Origin: Cerioporus squamosus | Lineage: Eukaryota > Basidiomycota > Agaricomycetes > Polyporales > Polyporaceae | Length of the DNA stretch: 19,778 bases | Direction: 5' to 3' | Assembly (NCBI GenBank): GCA_022592435.1 | Contig: JABYQS010000515.1 | Location: 1 to 19,778, forward strand | Shown: positions 1 to 10,804 of the stretch, piece after piece | How the letters are laid out: every line of letters starts with the position of its first letter | Position numbering within the stretch: position 1 is the first letter of the stretch | Position numbers and translations under genes: made by a program | Notes under the pieces: generated by a model | What the model was told of the DNA's origin: nothing | The model's input: the letters and a program-made list of their open reading frames with translations, nothing else | Database searches by the model: none

Positions 1-255
1 ACACATCCATCACCCGCATTATTTCCTCGTTTCCCCCACGCCCATCTCACCCCGAACGCCACCACCACGACCGCAACGCAGTCCCCATCGCCTCACAATC
101 CCCCCTTCCATGCATTCCCTGCACACGGTCGCGGCCCGTCGCACTCTGCATCCCGCGCCTGCACACACATCTGTACGTCTACGTCGCTCTCATCGCACCT
201 CCTCGTCGCTGCCGCATCGTAGTATCATCGCTTATCTTACATGTATAACATAGTT
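1..255 (+). other. C-rich left edge, possible tail of a gene outside the window
   Basis: This stretch is strongly strand-asymmetric: only 11 G occur in the first 120 bases, against very many C. All three forward frames are open from base 1, closing at about 220 to 252. That is what C-rich sequence gives by chance, but it would also fit the low-complexity Pro/Ser/Thr/His C-terminal end of a gene starting to the left. An AT-rich stretch with TTTTTATTAG follows (about 250-262) and could be a 3' UTR. No domain is visible and the coding frame cannot be chosen. A CT-rich fungal promoter is the alternative reading. Confidence 0.2.
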
Positions 256-684
256 TTTATTAGTCGTCATCGTCGTCCTCTCTCTCCGCGTCTGTTTATT
301 GTTCTCTAGAGGGACTCTCGCGCTCGACACGCTCGGACTCTGTTCTCTCGTCGTCTCGTCTATCCGTGGTTAGATATCGGCCCTTACTTATCGCTGCGCG
401 CTCGCTTTCTTGGATGTCCCGTACGTGGAATATAGCAAACTTGGCGACAAGGTCAACAAACTTTCTGGTGTTGTCTTGTGCGCGTACGGATCTGCGCCTG
501 TCTGAGTCTCTGCCTGCAGTCGCTAGATCAGGCTGGTGAAACGCACACCTAACTTTGTTTCTCAGTGCGCGTAACCCCAAACGCGATGGTCGCCTCGAAC
601 GCTGGCTTGAATGGCGCTGATCTCAGGAGCGCTCTCCGTTCTCTTAAGTTCGAGCTTTCGAAAGCCCTGGTGATGCACGATGGT

Positions 685-742
685 GCATGTGCATGCCGGC
701 AATTTGTCCGCAGACAAATGTCGCGCGACTTCGTGCACATGC
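685..742. repeat. Nested inverted repeat (two concentric hairpins)
   Basis: The outer arms are GCATGTGCA (685-693) and its exact complement TGCACATGC (734-742). Inside lies a perfect 7-bp stem, ATTTGTC (702-708) and GACAAAT (713-719), with a CGCA loop. The two stems are concentric, so a single-stranded copy would fold as a two-tier stem-loop. No flanking gene is recognised, so a role cannot be assigned. Confidence 0.5.
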
Positions 743-1462
743 GTCCTGACCATTCTTCGTGTCGTGAAGATCGTCGTACGCACCGGGTGCATGGGCCCTG
801 GGCCATATGCGCGCCCGCCCGTGCATATTGAGTTTCATATACGCGCCGTAAATGAGATATATGCACACAGGTGGACCGAGGAGGAGAGGGACCTCATATG
901 CGCACTTTACCCGCTGGGCCGGCGCCACATTGGATGCAATGTAGGTGCAGGCGATGCGAATCACGATGGCCTAGTAGCCTACCTTAGCCTATGGCTATTA
1001 CCTATAGCTGCATACGGGCCATGCGCTGATGCTATCGTATCCGATCTTGTTGCGGGGCGAGTCTTGGCTCCAGCGAGCCTCGAGGTGCGGCATCCGGATG
1101 GGGAGTTTCATCTGAGGCATGATACGCGATGCATGACCGGACGAGATGCCGCCGGTGTAGTTTTCGTATTTTGACGCGTCTGATGCTGAGCTCGGGCAGG
1201 TTTATCTTTTTGTGTGCTCGAGGAGCGATTTCGGTCGTCGGATGCGCTCCAAGCTAGGGGCTATCGCATTTGCGGAGGCGGAGACGTACGAGACACATGT
1301 GGTGTGTTGCTTCTTCCTTCGTATTGTGCTCGGCAAACACATATGATCTCATGAGCTCACGAGATGGGTTCAGATCGGGAAGCTTGAAGGTCGTAGCTTT
1401 CGAAGTACCGAAAGCAGGAAACAAGCAGGGAGCAAGAGTTCGAAACAGAAACAACAAGGCGG

Positions 1463-1484
1463 CCTCCGCCTCCGCCTCCGCCTC
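1463..1484. repeat. Hexanucleotide microsatellite (CCTCCG)n
   Basis: CCTCCG is repeated about 3.7 times without interruption. On the minus strand it reads as alternating Glu/Ala codons, which inflates open frames there. There is no sign that it lies in a real coding region. Confidence 0.8.
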
Positions 1485-4400
1485 ATCGGGTCGCTCTCCC
1501 CGACTTCCGAGGCAAAAGACAAGAACCGACGATGCGATCGCGACGGGCTCCGGCGGTACAAGGAGGCTTGGCGTCGTTAGTTCGATGCGTGGTTGTGCAT
1601 ACATATCAGGTTGTTCCTTGTACCACTTTGGTCGGTTTGCGGGGTCGTCTCGTGAACAATAATTTGCACGCAGAGCAACGCGGAACCGTGTTCCGGTGCA
1701 GTGCCTAGCAGCTCAGGTGATTGTCATGAGTGCATGAACTCGGAGCCCTGGAGGTGGACGATGCGCATGGTCAGACAACAATGCCATGGCCCCTTGGAGG
1801 ACATTGTCATTATTGTGTGCAATGGCTGACGTCAAGCAGTATGGAGGTGTAAGGCGACGGGCCTGCCTTGTGTAGGCTAAGCGGCCCTCCGGTGTTCCAA
1901 ATGGTCCGACAATTGCACAGCGTGCCATGTTGACTTCTGATATCCCTGGTCTTGACGCTCCATGTTGTTCTTGAGAGTCGAGGATGCCGACATGCGGGTG
2001 AACACGTAGCGACGCGCAGGACGAGGTCGTAAGTCGTTCCGTTCAGGTTGCAGCATTGTCACTGCGAACTACGTGAACTCCGCTTCCACGCAGAACTTGG
2101 ACCCAGGACGACTGTCCGAGACTTACCTGGATGCAGTAGGGTCGCACGGTCGCGTCGGAATGCACGCAGCAAGGTGTGAAGTCGAGATGGCGAGGACCAC
2201 GCACCGACGACGAAGCGCGCGTATACGCAGCGCAGCACCGACGCAGATGCCCGAGCTTCCCGCGTTCTTCCCACTTTACGTTCGTGTGCGATCATGGGTT
2301 CACATCTGCGTGATCTTCTATCTTCTCCGTCGCATGGTAGCAGCGGCCGGGTTTGCAAACCTCAGTGCGGCGCACCAACAACGGGCATTTCCACCGCGAT
2401 GTGATGCGGTGCGCCGGTGCGGTGCGTCCACCAGGGCCATCGCGCGTCCATACCTAGGAGATGGGCGTCCATCCCGCTCGAAGCATGAACGCAAAACGTA
2501 TGCACGCACCTAGGCCCGAAGAGAAGAGGGTGCAGCACCGCGTCAGGTGGGTCTGAGCGTCCCGCCCTCCAGATGGCCCTCGCCGTGTTGAGACCGTGTT
2601 CTTGTGTGCATGATCGTGCGAGCTCCGTGCGCGTGAAACTTGAACTGGGTCTGCACGAACCAAGCCCTCGTCTACCTTCGGTTCTGGAGAGGACTGAAGC
2701 GTCCCGAGTGCCCGACCCGTTGCTTGGCTCCGATTGTTCCTCCGGGCCTGGAAGCGTCACAGGAGAAACTCCGGGCTTCTCGTGGGTGCAGGCCGACGCA
2801 GCATCGTCGCCTTTCTCCGGGACCAGACCACTATGCGCACGGGTAGACAATGTCTCCGGTGTTGAGCGCCCCGCAGGCTGGTTCAGGAAGTTCGCCTTTC
2901 TCGTTGGGGTTGCGGGAGAAGGCGCACGGACCTCTCGGACACGTTGCTGTTGCTGCGATCCATGTATGGTCGGTCCCCGGGCAGCTGTGACACGGAGCCG
3001 ATGAGGCTCAGGTGCAGCGATATGCGAGGGAAGAGATGCGCCTCGGACTGTATTGCTGCTATGGGACGCAGGGAGTTCTGACGGTTAGCAAGCTTAGGAT
3101 TATCAGGAGGGTGCAAGAGCGTGAGTACTCACTTCGCCGAAGAGAGCGACGCTGTGGTCGAGTGCAGCCCGCCCTCAAGCGAAATCCGTGCCCGTCGCGC
3201 CCTGTACGTCACCCTCCCGTAACGGAGGCGCTGAGTTCTTGATTCTGATGGCGCAGTGCGCGCGCGATGGGGTGACGCGGCGCGGCGGTCCTGGATGGAT
3301 GTCGCTTCAGAAGCTCAAGGTTTAGCCCTTGTGCGCTAGATGGACTGTGAAGGAATTTGGTCGCACAGACGAGGTGCGAGTACCCGAAATGGGGACGGAG
3401 AGACGCATGGAGGCGCGGACGAATTTGCAAGAGAGAAGGACCCGACCCTGGATCCCTGGATGTGGAAGGGCACGCGTCCGGAGACAAAGGTGCGGCGGCT
3501 GAGCTTCCTGTCTCTGGGCGTGTGAGCAACGGCGAGAGCCCAAGTGGGCAAGTCCCTGAGTCAGGTTGAACTTACCGGATCCTCTCTCCCTGCGACCACG
3601 TCTCACCATCCGCGGGACGATATCGAGATAATAACCACATTCACCGCACGAGTGGACGCCCAGGCGGGTCTGCGGAGATGGACCGGGGCGTCGGTCGTTG
3701 TCCTGATCAGACTTCCGATTACAGAGCTGCGTCACGGCACGCGTTGGTAACCTGCTGCTGTTTCGCGGTCAGCGAAGTGCGGAGCTCTTACGGCAGACCT
3801 GCGTCTCTGCGTCAATGCGGGCTGATGATCGCGGGAGAACAGAAGGACATACGTATATGTGGCGGCCATGGGTTGGCAAGCGTCAGTGCCAGTATCTCGA
3901 TATCATATCCGGACGGGCGGGACAGCGAAGACGTGGACGGCGAGGATCCTAGCCACATGGGCTCTGCATGAGAGCACGCAGGGTCGACATTGCATACGGA
4001 GCAGACGCGCGTCGACACGTAAGAGGCCGTATTTGCATACCGGGTCGGGTGGTTCACGACCTGGTGCGGTGGACGAGCACGGAGCGTCCGTGCGCTACGC
4101 CATGCGAAACGGGGTGGCTGGGGTGGCTCGCTAGCTGGCTCTAGTATCCAATGCGAGGTCGTTTCGTCATCGAAGCCCTGAAATGAAGCGTGCCAGGTGG
4201 AACGTGAAGGTTAGCGCGGCCGCATACGTATACCAGTAGGTATGGGATTCGTACCTGACGCGCGAGAAGAAGTGCCCATATCATCCCAAGTAGAACAGGT
4301 GGCAGGTAAGGAAAGGAAAGACCGTTTCCGCTTCATCGGCGACGGGGTCGCAGGTGTGATGTCCTACTGGGATGAAGCAATGCACTGATACGCACCTCTC

Positions 4401-6423
4401 CGTAGATGTTCCCAAGGTGCCTCCGCTCCGCTCGCCGGTCCACCATAGAGCCCGAGGCCAAGAGCCCGCGTTTGGAGTGCCCCTGAACGGAGTGTAGGAC
4501 TGGGAGCTCAATGCGTGCATCCATGAATGGAACCCCGTGAGATACAGGTTAGCTTATAGGTTACCGATCATGTATGCGTGAGACCGTAGCTTTGGATGGG
4601 TTTCTTGCATGGAAACGGACGAGGCTGGGTGGGAGAGGATGCAGTAGCGTATCGTGGGCGAGAGACCGTAGCAGGTTCCCGGCGAACATTGCTCGAGAAG
4701 CGATGTTTGAGATCCAGTGTAGATGTTTGGCAGTTTCTGTCGAACGTGCTGTCGGCCGGCGTTCATACTGCCCCGGGGAAAGCGTGCCGGCATCCCGCTG
4801 TGAACCCTTATTTCGGGTTGCTTGGGACTCTTGGGAAATGGGCGGACCGCTCCTGGGGATAGCCTCAGGCTACCGCCACGAACTTTGTCAAGGAGTCGGT
4901 TCGCACTTCCCGACCTGGATGCGTCCCGGCTCGAATAAGATTCGATACTTCCAGCGCGGGTTGTCCGAGTTCCTGAGATGGACATGGGGCAGCGTGACCT
5001 CCCGTGAGAGTAAGGCAGAGAGCTAGACGGTCATCGAGCCCACCGTCCGTTCACGCTGCGGCAGCATCGGCATATTCCAGGCGAGCTACGACCGGCGTAA
5101 GGGTCTGCAAGGGCACCGATCGGTGGTTATTAGATAATCGCGGAGTCTGTGAACCGGCGCCGGATGACGCGCCAGGCAACGCGTCTTCTCGTCGATGTAT
5201 GGGAATGAGTGGACTCACCGAGCACTTTGCGATGTATGCGCTATGGTCTCATCTTGATCGTCGTATCCCGTGGTCTTCTGTCAAGATCTTCGCAACGCCG
5301 CACAAAATGCACAGCCTTCCTATGTCCATCAGGTTTAAGGTATCCGCCAAAGCGAGCTAGACCATATGAAAGACTTACTGGGACGCGCGGGCCAAGCGAA
5401 AGATATCGTACATGGCGCCATCGATGGCTCATGCCATGACCAGTCTACGGCACGGTCCTGTAAGATACGCAGTGGAATTGCGACACGCGGAGCGGTCAGC
5501 GAGTAGGTGAGTGGAATCGGGATGCCTGGGAGGCCGCACTCGCCGAAAGGGGAAGCATGTCGAGTGCTCGTGCGCTCAGCGCTGCACCATTCATGCGAAC
5601 GGTACTAATGACGCCTTGCAGGAGTTTGCCAGTATTCCCTTTGATGGCGACGACTGGACGAATGGGGGAGTAGTCTACAAACGTTCACTGGTGGCGGAGA
5701 TGATAAGCGGATATATGATGGTTGCGAATCCCCTGGATGACCACTTACCTCACACCAGCACCACACATGAACTGCGTTGTTACTTCCACGGTGCGTCCAG
5801 GATGTTGCAATGTCGGCATCACTGCCATCGTGCGGGTTTTGCAGCTCGCATGAATCCAACGCGTGACGTCGGGAGCTCAGAGAGCACGAGGACGAGTCTT
5901 CAGCATCACCGAGACAGGCATGCACGCTACTAGAAGAAGAGGACACCGGTGGTTATACGACTTTGAGAAGGAGGCAAGTCGTGGAGTAAAGAGAGTGGTG
6001 GACCGTGACAGGTTCGGACTCGTGCACCATCGCGGTGGCTGTGCGGCGAAAGACTGTCTCTTCCTGAACCATACGACGTTCGAGCAAGGCTGCTGCCATT
6101 GGCATACATGAGCCGTCCTACGATTGCTGCCAGTATGCGCTTGAGAACGCAATCAGTCGCTAGCGCATGGCCGACGGCGTACCTGGAGCGGCGTGTGTGC
6201 TACATGCCACGTGTCCGGCGTTCCTCCGTACTTACGTACGCACGTTGTGAGTGTCTCGCCGAATTCGTTTCCTCCCAAGTCATTCCAGCTTATGCGCACG
6301 AGCAACGGCCCAACTTGAACGTTGAACACTTCTTCTGTCTTCGTTGCGGTACCCATCAATCGATATAGAACGGCCGGGGAACTATTTGGGAATCGTTGCC
6401 AACAGGTAAGTCGCGATCCCTTG

Positions 6424-6443
6424 CTGAGTACTCAGTACTCAGT
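6424..6443. repeat. Palindrome CTGAGTACTCAG with tandem ACTCAGT copies
   Basis: CTGAGTACTCAG (6424-6435) is a perfect 12-bp palindrome. Its right half is repeated, giving ACTCAGT twice in tandem (6430-6436, 6437-6443). It lies about 255 bp upstream of the first epoxide hydrolase start codon, where a dimeric regulator could bind, but no regulator family is known to me for this site. Confidence 0.4.
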
Positions 6444-6602
6444 GCCGAATAGCCATCCCTTGCAAAAGCCAACTCCTATCCAGAAGCATCACTACCTTGA
6501 ACTTGGCAACACCGGTTCGCTTGGGCTGGCTTCCCATCGCTGCCTCATACACGTGCTAAGATGTCTCAGCCGGTTTTGGTTGCCGACATACCGACACAGT
6601 AA

Positions 6603-6609
6603 TATATAT
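6603..6609 (+). promoter_or_regulatory. TATA-like element of epoxide hydrolase copy 1
   Basis: TATATAT sits 87 bp before the ATG at 6696. It is followed by a pyrimidine-rich leader (about 6638-6690), a common layout for fungal core promoters with start sites in the CT tract. No transcription start is mapped, so this is positional inference. Confidence 0.4.
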
Positions 6610-6695
6610 TGCCCGCTGGACTCCAGAGGCGAGTTCTCATTCTTGATTCCTTCTCTCACTTCTCACCTATCTCAGAGAGATCCTATCCTAGAGCT

Positions 6696-8316
6696 ATGAC
6701 CAGCCCCGACGAACAGCCGTACCTCATTTCTATTCCAGAGTCTGAGCTGGACTTGCTCAAGAAGAAGCTAGAGCTTACCCGTTTTCCGGACGAGCTCGAG
6801 GGTGCAGCTTGGAACTATGGCGCCCCCCTCTCGGACATCAAGAGGCTAGTCGGGTACTGGCAGGACGCCTTTGACTGGCGCAAGTCCGAAGCTGTTCTTA
6901 ACAAGCTCCCCATGTTCACTCGCGATATCGAAGTCGAAAGTTTTGGGACGCTCAATATCCACTACGTCCATCAGAAGAGCGATGTCCCTGGCGCGATACC
7001 CCTGCTGTTTGTTCACGGCTGTAGGTCCTCCATCCTTGCATCTTGCTGCTGTGTGACTGTTGTGTTGCTGACAGTGTCGGTTTCAGGGCCCGGCTCCTTC
7101 CTTGAGGTCAGGAAGCTCCTCCCACTCTTGACGGCCGGCGGACCCGACCATCCCAGCTTCCATGTTGTGGCCCCGAGCTTGCCCGGATTCGGGTTCTCCG
7201 AAGCCCCGAACAAGCCGGGTTTCAAGGGACCTCAGTATGCAGAGGTATGTCAGCCGAGACATAAACGTGTCATGAGTATCGATGTTGTCGCAGGTCCTCA
7301 ACAAGCTCATGTTAGCTCTAGGGTACAACGAATACGGTACGGTGTTATATGCGTGTGCTAAAGGCATCTCTGATGCGAGCTGTACCCTCACAGTATACCA
7401 AGGTGGTGACTGGGGCTTTGCGGCAAGTTCGTCGTCTCACGCGTGTGAATCAAATTGACCGGCTTGCATTCGATATTGCAGCTCGCCAAGCACGTTGTTA
7501 CGAACTATGGTCACCAACACGTGAAGGCGTGGCATACCAACATGCCTCTGTATGTACACTTCTTGCGCTCAGTTGCAGACGTAACCTGAGCTTGTTGCAG
7601 GCCTAGTGCGCCTGAGCTTTTCAAGAACCCTCTCCTCTGCCTCGGCATGTTCTTCCTTTCGTATGACCAGGCGAGTATGAGGCGATTGGCCAACATGAAA
7701 CGGCATCGCACAAAGGGCACTGGGTACTTCATCGAGCAAGCCACGAAGCCTCAGACTATTGGGTACAGCCTCGCGGACTCGCCGGTTGGACTCCTCTCTT
7801 GGATTTACGAGAAGCTTGTGTCGTGGACGGATGAGTACCCTTGGACGGACGAGGAAGGTGAGTACAAACATGCCCCCGTTGGCCTTGCGGATCCCTGCTT
7901 TAGCTGACCAAACGACAGTGATCGAGTGGATTTCCATATACTGGCTCTCCAGGGCTGGTCCGGCTGCATCGACGAGGATTTACTACGAGCTTACTGGAGG
8001 CATGACGCATGATACGAATGCGGGAACGGTTTGGACGTCTGTTCCCCTCGGCGTGTCTTACTTCCCGAAGGAAATCTTTCAGCTGCCGAAGTCGTACGTA
8101 TCAACGGACCTCTCGAATCTTTCCTATTGAATCTCACATGAACCCGCGCACAGGTGGTCGCACACACTTGGGAACCTCGTCTTTGAATCTGACCATGACA
8201 AGGGAGGCCATTTCGCGGCGTTCGAGCAGCCCGACGCACTTGCTGGAGATCTTCGCAAAATGTTTGGGAAGGGGGGTCCGGCGCACGGCGTCGTGTCGGG
8301 GAAGGGAGGGTACTGA
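6696..8316 (+). CDS. Epoxide hydrolase copy 1 (EHN plus alpha/beta hydrolase)
   Basis: The gene has eight exons: 6696-7020, 7087-7244, 7294-7336, 7394-7422, 7482-7549, 7601-7857, 7919-8093 and 8154-8316, giving 405 aa. It belongs to the epoxide hydrolases that open oxiranes to vicinal diols through a covalent Asp ester. Residues about 8-115 are the EHN domain (FPDELEG, WNYG, DWR motifs). HGWPGSF (107-113) is the oxyanion loop. D181 in GGDWG is the expected nucleophile, E345 in FPKE the charge-relay acid and H371 in KGGH the base; the 26-residue spacing from acid to His matches my recollection of the Aspergillus niger enzyme. Tyr residues in GTGYF and RIYY are candidate ring-activating tyrosines. 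There is no signal peptide or membrane anchor, so it is probably cytosolic. Length is normal for fungal members. Intron 4 (7423-7481) starts with GC rather than GT. The substrate is unknown; lipid, terpenoid or aromatic epoxides are possible. Confidence 0.95.
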
Positions 8317-8397
8317 GTAGTCACGGGGTCGCGTATGTCAGCGCTGAACTGCGGGAAATTGTCTGACCAAGACAGCTGAGTGAGACAATGTCCGTGG

Positions 8398-8407
8398 ATG
8401 TATACAT
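8398..8407. promoter_or_regulatory. TATA-like palindrome before epoxide hydrolase copy 2
   Basis: ATGTATACAT is a perfect 10-bp palindrome 59 bp upstream of the copy 2 ATG, within the 150-bp gap after the copy 1 stop. With so little room, it is the only TATA-like candidate I see for an independent core promoter. The assignment is by position only. Confidence 0.3.
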
Positions 8408-8466
8408 GTGTTCGTTGTTCGGCTAAGTACACGTACGTGCCTTGCCTTCTCCCACATCCTACTGAT

Positions 8467-10063
8467 ATGGCAGCGTCAACATCGACGGAGGAATCTTTCA
8501 GACTGACCATCCCAGATGCTGCTTTGGAACTGCTCAGCAAGAAACTCGAGCTGGTCCGCTTTCCAGACGAGCTTGATGGTGCCGAGTGGAACTACGGCGT
8601 CCCTCTTGACGACGTGAGAAGGCTCGTCGCGTATTGGAAGGAGAAGTTCGACTGGCGGCAGGCGGAAGCAAAGATCAATGAGTTGCCCATGTTCACGCGC
8701 GATATCGAGGTCGAGGGCTTCGGCACGCTGAACGTTCACTATGTTCACCAGAGGAGCGAGGTCGAGAACGCGATTCCTCTCCTCTTTGTGCATGGATGTG
8801 AGTTCGTTCCTCTCACGAGCATCCTAGGTAGATGTACTCATTATTATCTACAGGGCCAGGGCACTTCCTCGAGGTCAGAAAGATCTTGCCTCTGTTGACC
8901 GCCACGTCTCCGGACCATCCGAGCTTCCACGTTGTCGCACCTAGCCTGCCCGGGTTTGGGTTCTCCGGGGCGATCAAGAAGACGGGCTTCAAGGGGCCTC
9001 AATACGCCGAGGTAACGAACGTTTGATACTCGGTGTTCAACCCTGGTTATGCTGACATACACCTTGACAATACAGTTACTCAACAAATTGATGATCTCGC
9101 TCGGGTATAGCGAATATGGTACGCCCCGTTCCGCGCGTATAGCCGAGTGGTGGATTTCGCTGATCGCAGCTACTCTCTGCCAGTATACCAGGGCGGCGAC
9201 TGGGGACACATTGTCAGTCACATTGCTCCCTGCACGGCGTTGGAATGCAGACTGACGCTCTTGCAGCTCGGCCTCCATACCGTCACCCACTACGGACACA
9301 AGCACATCAAGGCATGGCATTCGAATATGCCACTCGCTGGCGCTCCTCCATCGCCTATGAAGAACCCCCTGATATTCCTATCATCTCTCACGCTGCCATT
9401 CAGCAAGACAGGGCGCGATAACCTGCTGAGTGCTCAGCAGTTTGGCAAACAGGGTAGAGGGTACGCGATCATGCAGTCGACAAAGCCGCAGACGCTCGCG
9501 TATGGGCTCACAGACTCGCCGGTGGGGTTGTTGGCTTGGATCTACGAGAAGCTCGTGAGCTGGTCGGACAAGTATCCCTGGACGGACGAAGAAGGTGAGG
9601 ATGCAACGTCTGACCTTTCAGTTGTTTAGATGCTGACGGCTGTCACGAAGTGCTCGAGTGGGTGTCGATCTACTGGTTCTCGAGGGCGGGCCCTGGAGCT
9701 GCAGGTCGGATCTACTACGAGATGGCCAATGGAGGGGCGGGCAGCTCCTTCGATGGATATGTGTGGCAGTCTGTTCCGCTGGGGATATCGTACTTCCCGG
9801 GCGAGGTTGTTCGTCTACCGAGATCGTGAGTGAACTTCTCTGCAGGAAATATGTGCGTGCGTTGTGACGAAGCTCACTCACCTTACCTGCTCAGATGGTC
9901 ACATATGCTGGGGAAGGTCGTTTTCGAGGGCGAACACGAGAAGGGCGGGCACTTTGCGGCGCACGAAGCTCCAGACGCGCTCGTTGGCGACCTTCGTAAG
10001 ATGTACGGGAAGGGAGGACCGGCCTATGGCGTCGTTCCTGGGAAGGATGGATACTCTGCGTGA
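8467..10063 (+). CDS. Epoxide hydrolase copy 2 (EHN plus alpha/beta hydrolase)
   Basis: The gene has seven exons: 8467-8797, 8854-9011, 9076-9118, 9184-9212, 9267-9594, 9651-9825 and 9895-10063, giving 410 aa. It is a tandem paralogue of the upstream gene and starts 150 bp after its stop. The EHN domain spans about residues 10-117 (FPDELDG, WNYG, DWR). HGWPGHF begins at 109, the expected nucleophile is D183 in GGDWG, the acid is E348 in FPGE and the base is H374 in KGGH, so the catalytic set is complete. Exons 2, 3 and 4 are 158, 43 and 29 nt, exactly as in copy 1. Exon 5 is one 328-nt block where copy 1 has two exons, so an intron is cleanly absent. The chosen ATG aligns with the copy 1 start; an in-frame ATG 87 nt upstream lies in probable leader sequence. 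No targeting signal is visible. Substrate unknown. Confidence 0.95.
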
Positions 10064-10804
10064 GGCTCAGACATTAGCAAAGCGGACTACTATCGAGGAG
10101 AAATGCGGGCTCGGATTTACCAACGTCATATTGATGGTTATTCGCGCATTCTCTACTTGCGGGACACTTGTTCGCGGCCTGCCTGTTCGAGAGAGCCGCC
10201 AATTTGCGGTCGGCACTCAATCAAGTAAGTTAGTGGTCGGCCCGCCGCGAGTGACAGAGAGGGCAGCCTCAGGCTTGATCGAAACATCCTCACATAAGAG
10301 CGCGCCTCGCGCGTCGCCAGTCCCCACCTGCTCTTGCCTTCTGACCCTCACCTTCTAGCTCGCTGGACGACCGCTAAGACGCTTCACGAAGACTGGAGGA
10401 GGCCGAGCAGGTAACCTCCGCATGCAAAGGGGGACGCCCCGGCGCATCTCGAGTTTCCCCGAGGGGACTGACTGTGGCGTTACGTTGCTCGTTGATCTTC
10501 GTTCTCGAGTTCGCAGTGTTTAGGACTTATACAGCTCGAACACGACGACGATGACGCGCGCGCACGGAAGACCCGAGGCTCAAGCACGATGGCGGGTGAG
10601 GGAAGAGGCTCGCTGTGTGCATATGCTTGGGTCCTTGTCTTGGGCGGTGTACGGTTTCGTTCGTGGGGCTGGGCTGGACCATAGCGATGTATTTACAGAC
10701 GTTGTTGCGGTTGACCTTCTGCTCCCCACAGGCACAGCTGACCGGCGCCCGAAGATTCCAAGACCACGACACTCGATTGCCCTTGGGTCTGATCAGCCCT
10801 TTGG

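Larger units (their letters stand above)
256..6602. other. Long region without a recognisable gene
   Basis: I looked at all six frames and found no protein family, no convincing chain of exons and no transposase, integrase or reverse transcriptase motif. The open frames (up to about 164 codons) are of the length seen in shadow frames elsewhere in the window. Visible items are a nested inverted repeat (685-742), a CCTCCG microsatellite (1463-1484), an isolated TGACGTCA (1827-1834), a 12-bp palindrome (2350-2361) and a palindrome with a tandem heptamer (6424-6443). The region could be decayed mobile-element sequence, a non-coding locus or simple intergenic DNA. The sequence alone does not decide. 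Confidence 0.5.

Noticed and set aside
1254..1604. Minus-strand frame with an alternating Glu/Ala run
   Set aside because: The run is the CCTCCG microsatellite read in one frame; nothing around it looks coding.
2350..2361. Perfect 12-bp palindrome GGTTTGCAAACC
   Set aside because: Several palindromes of this length are expected by chance in 20 kb and no gene is nearby.
2362..2850. 162-codon minus-strand frame
   Set aside because: No recognisable motif, and competing open frames lie on the other strand.
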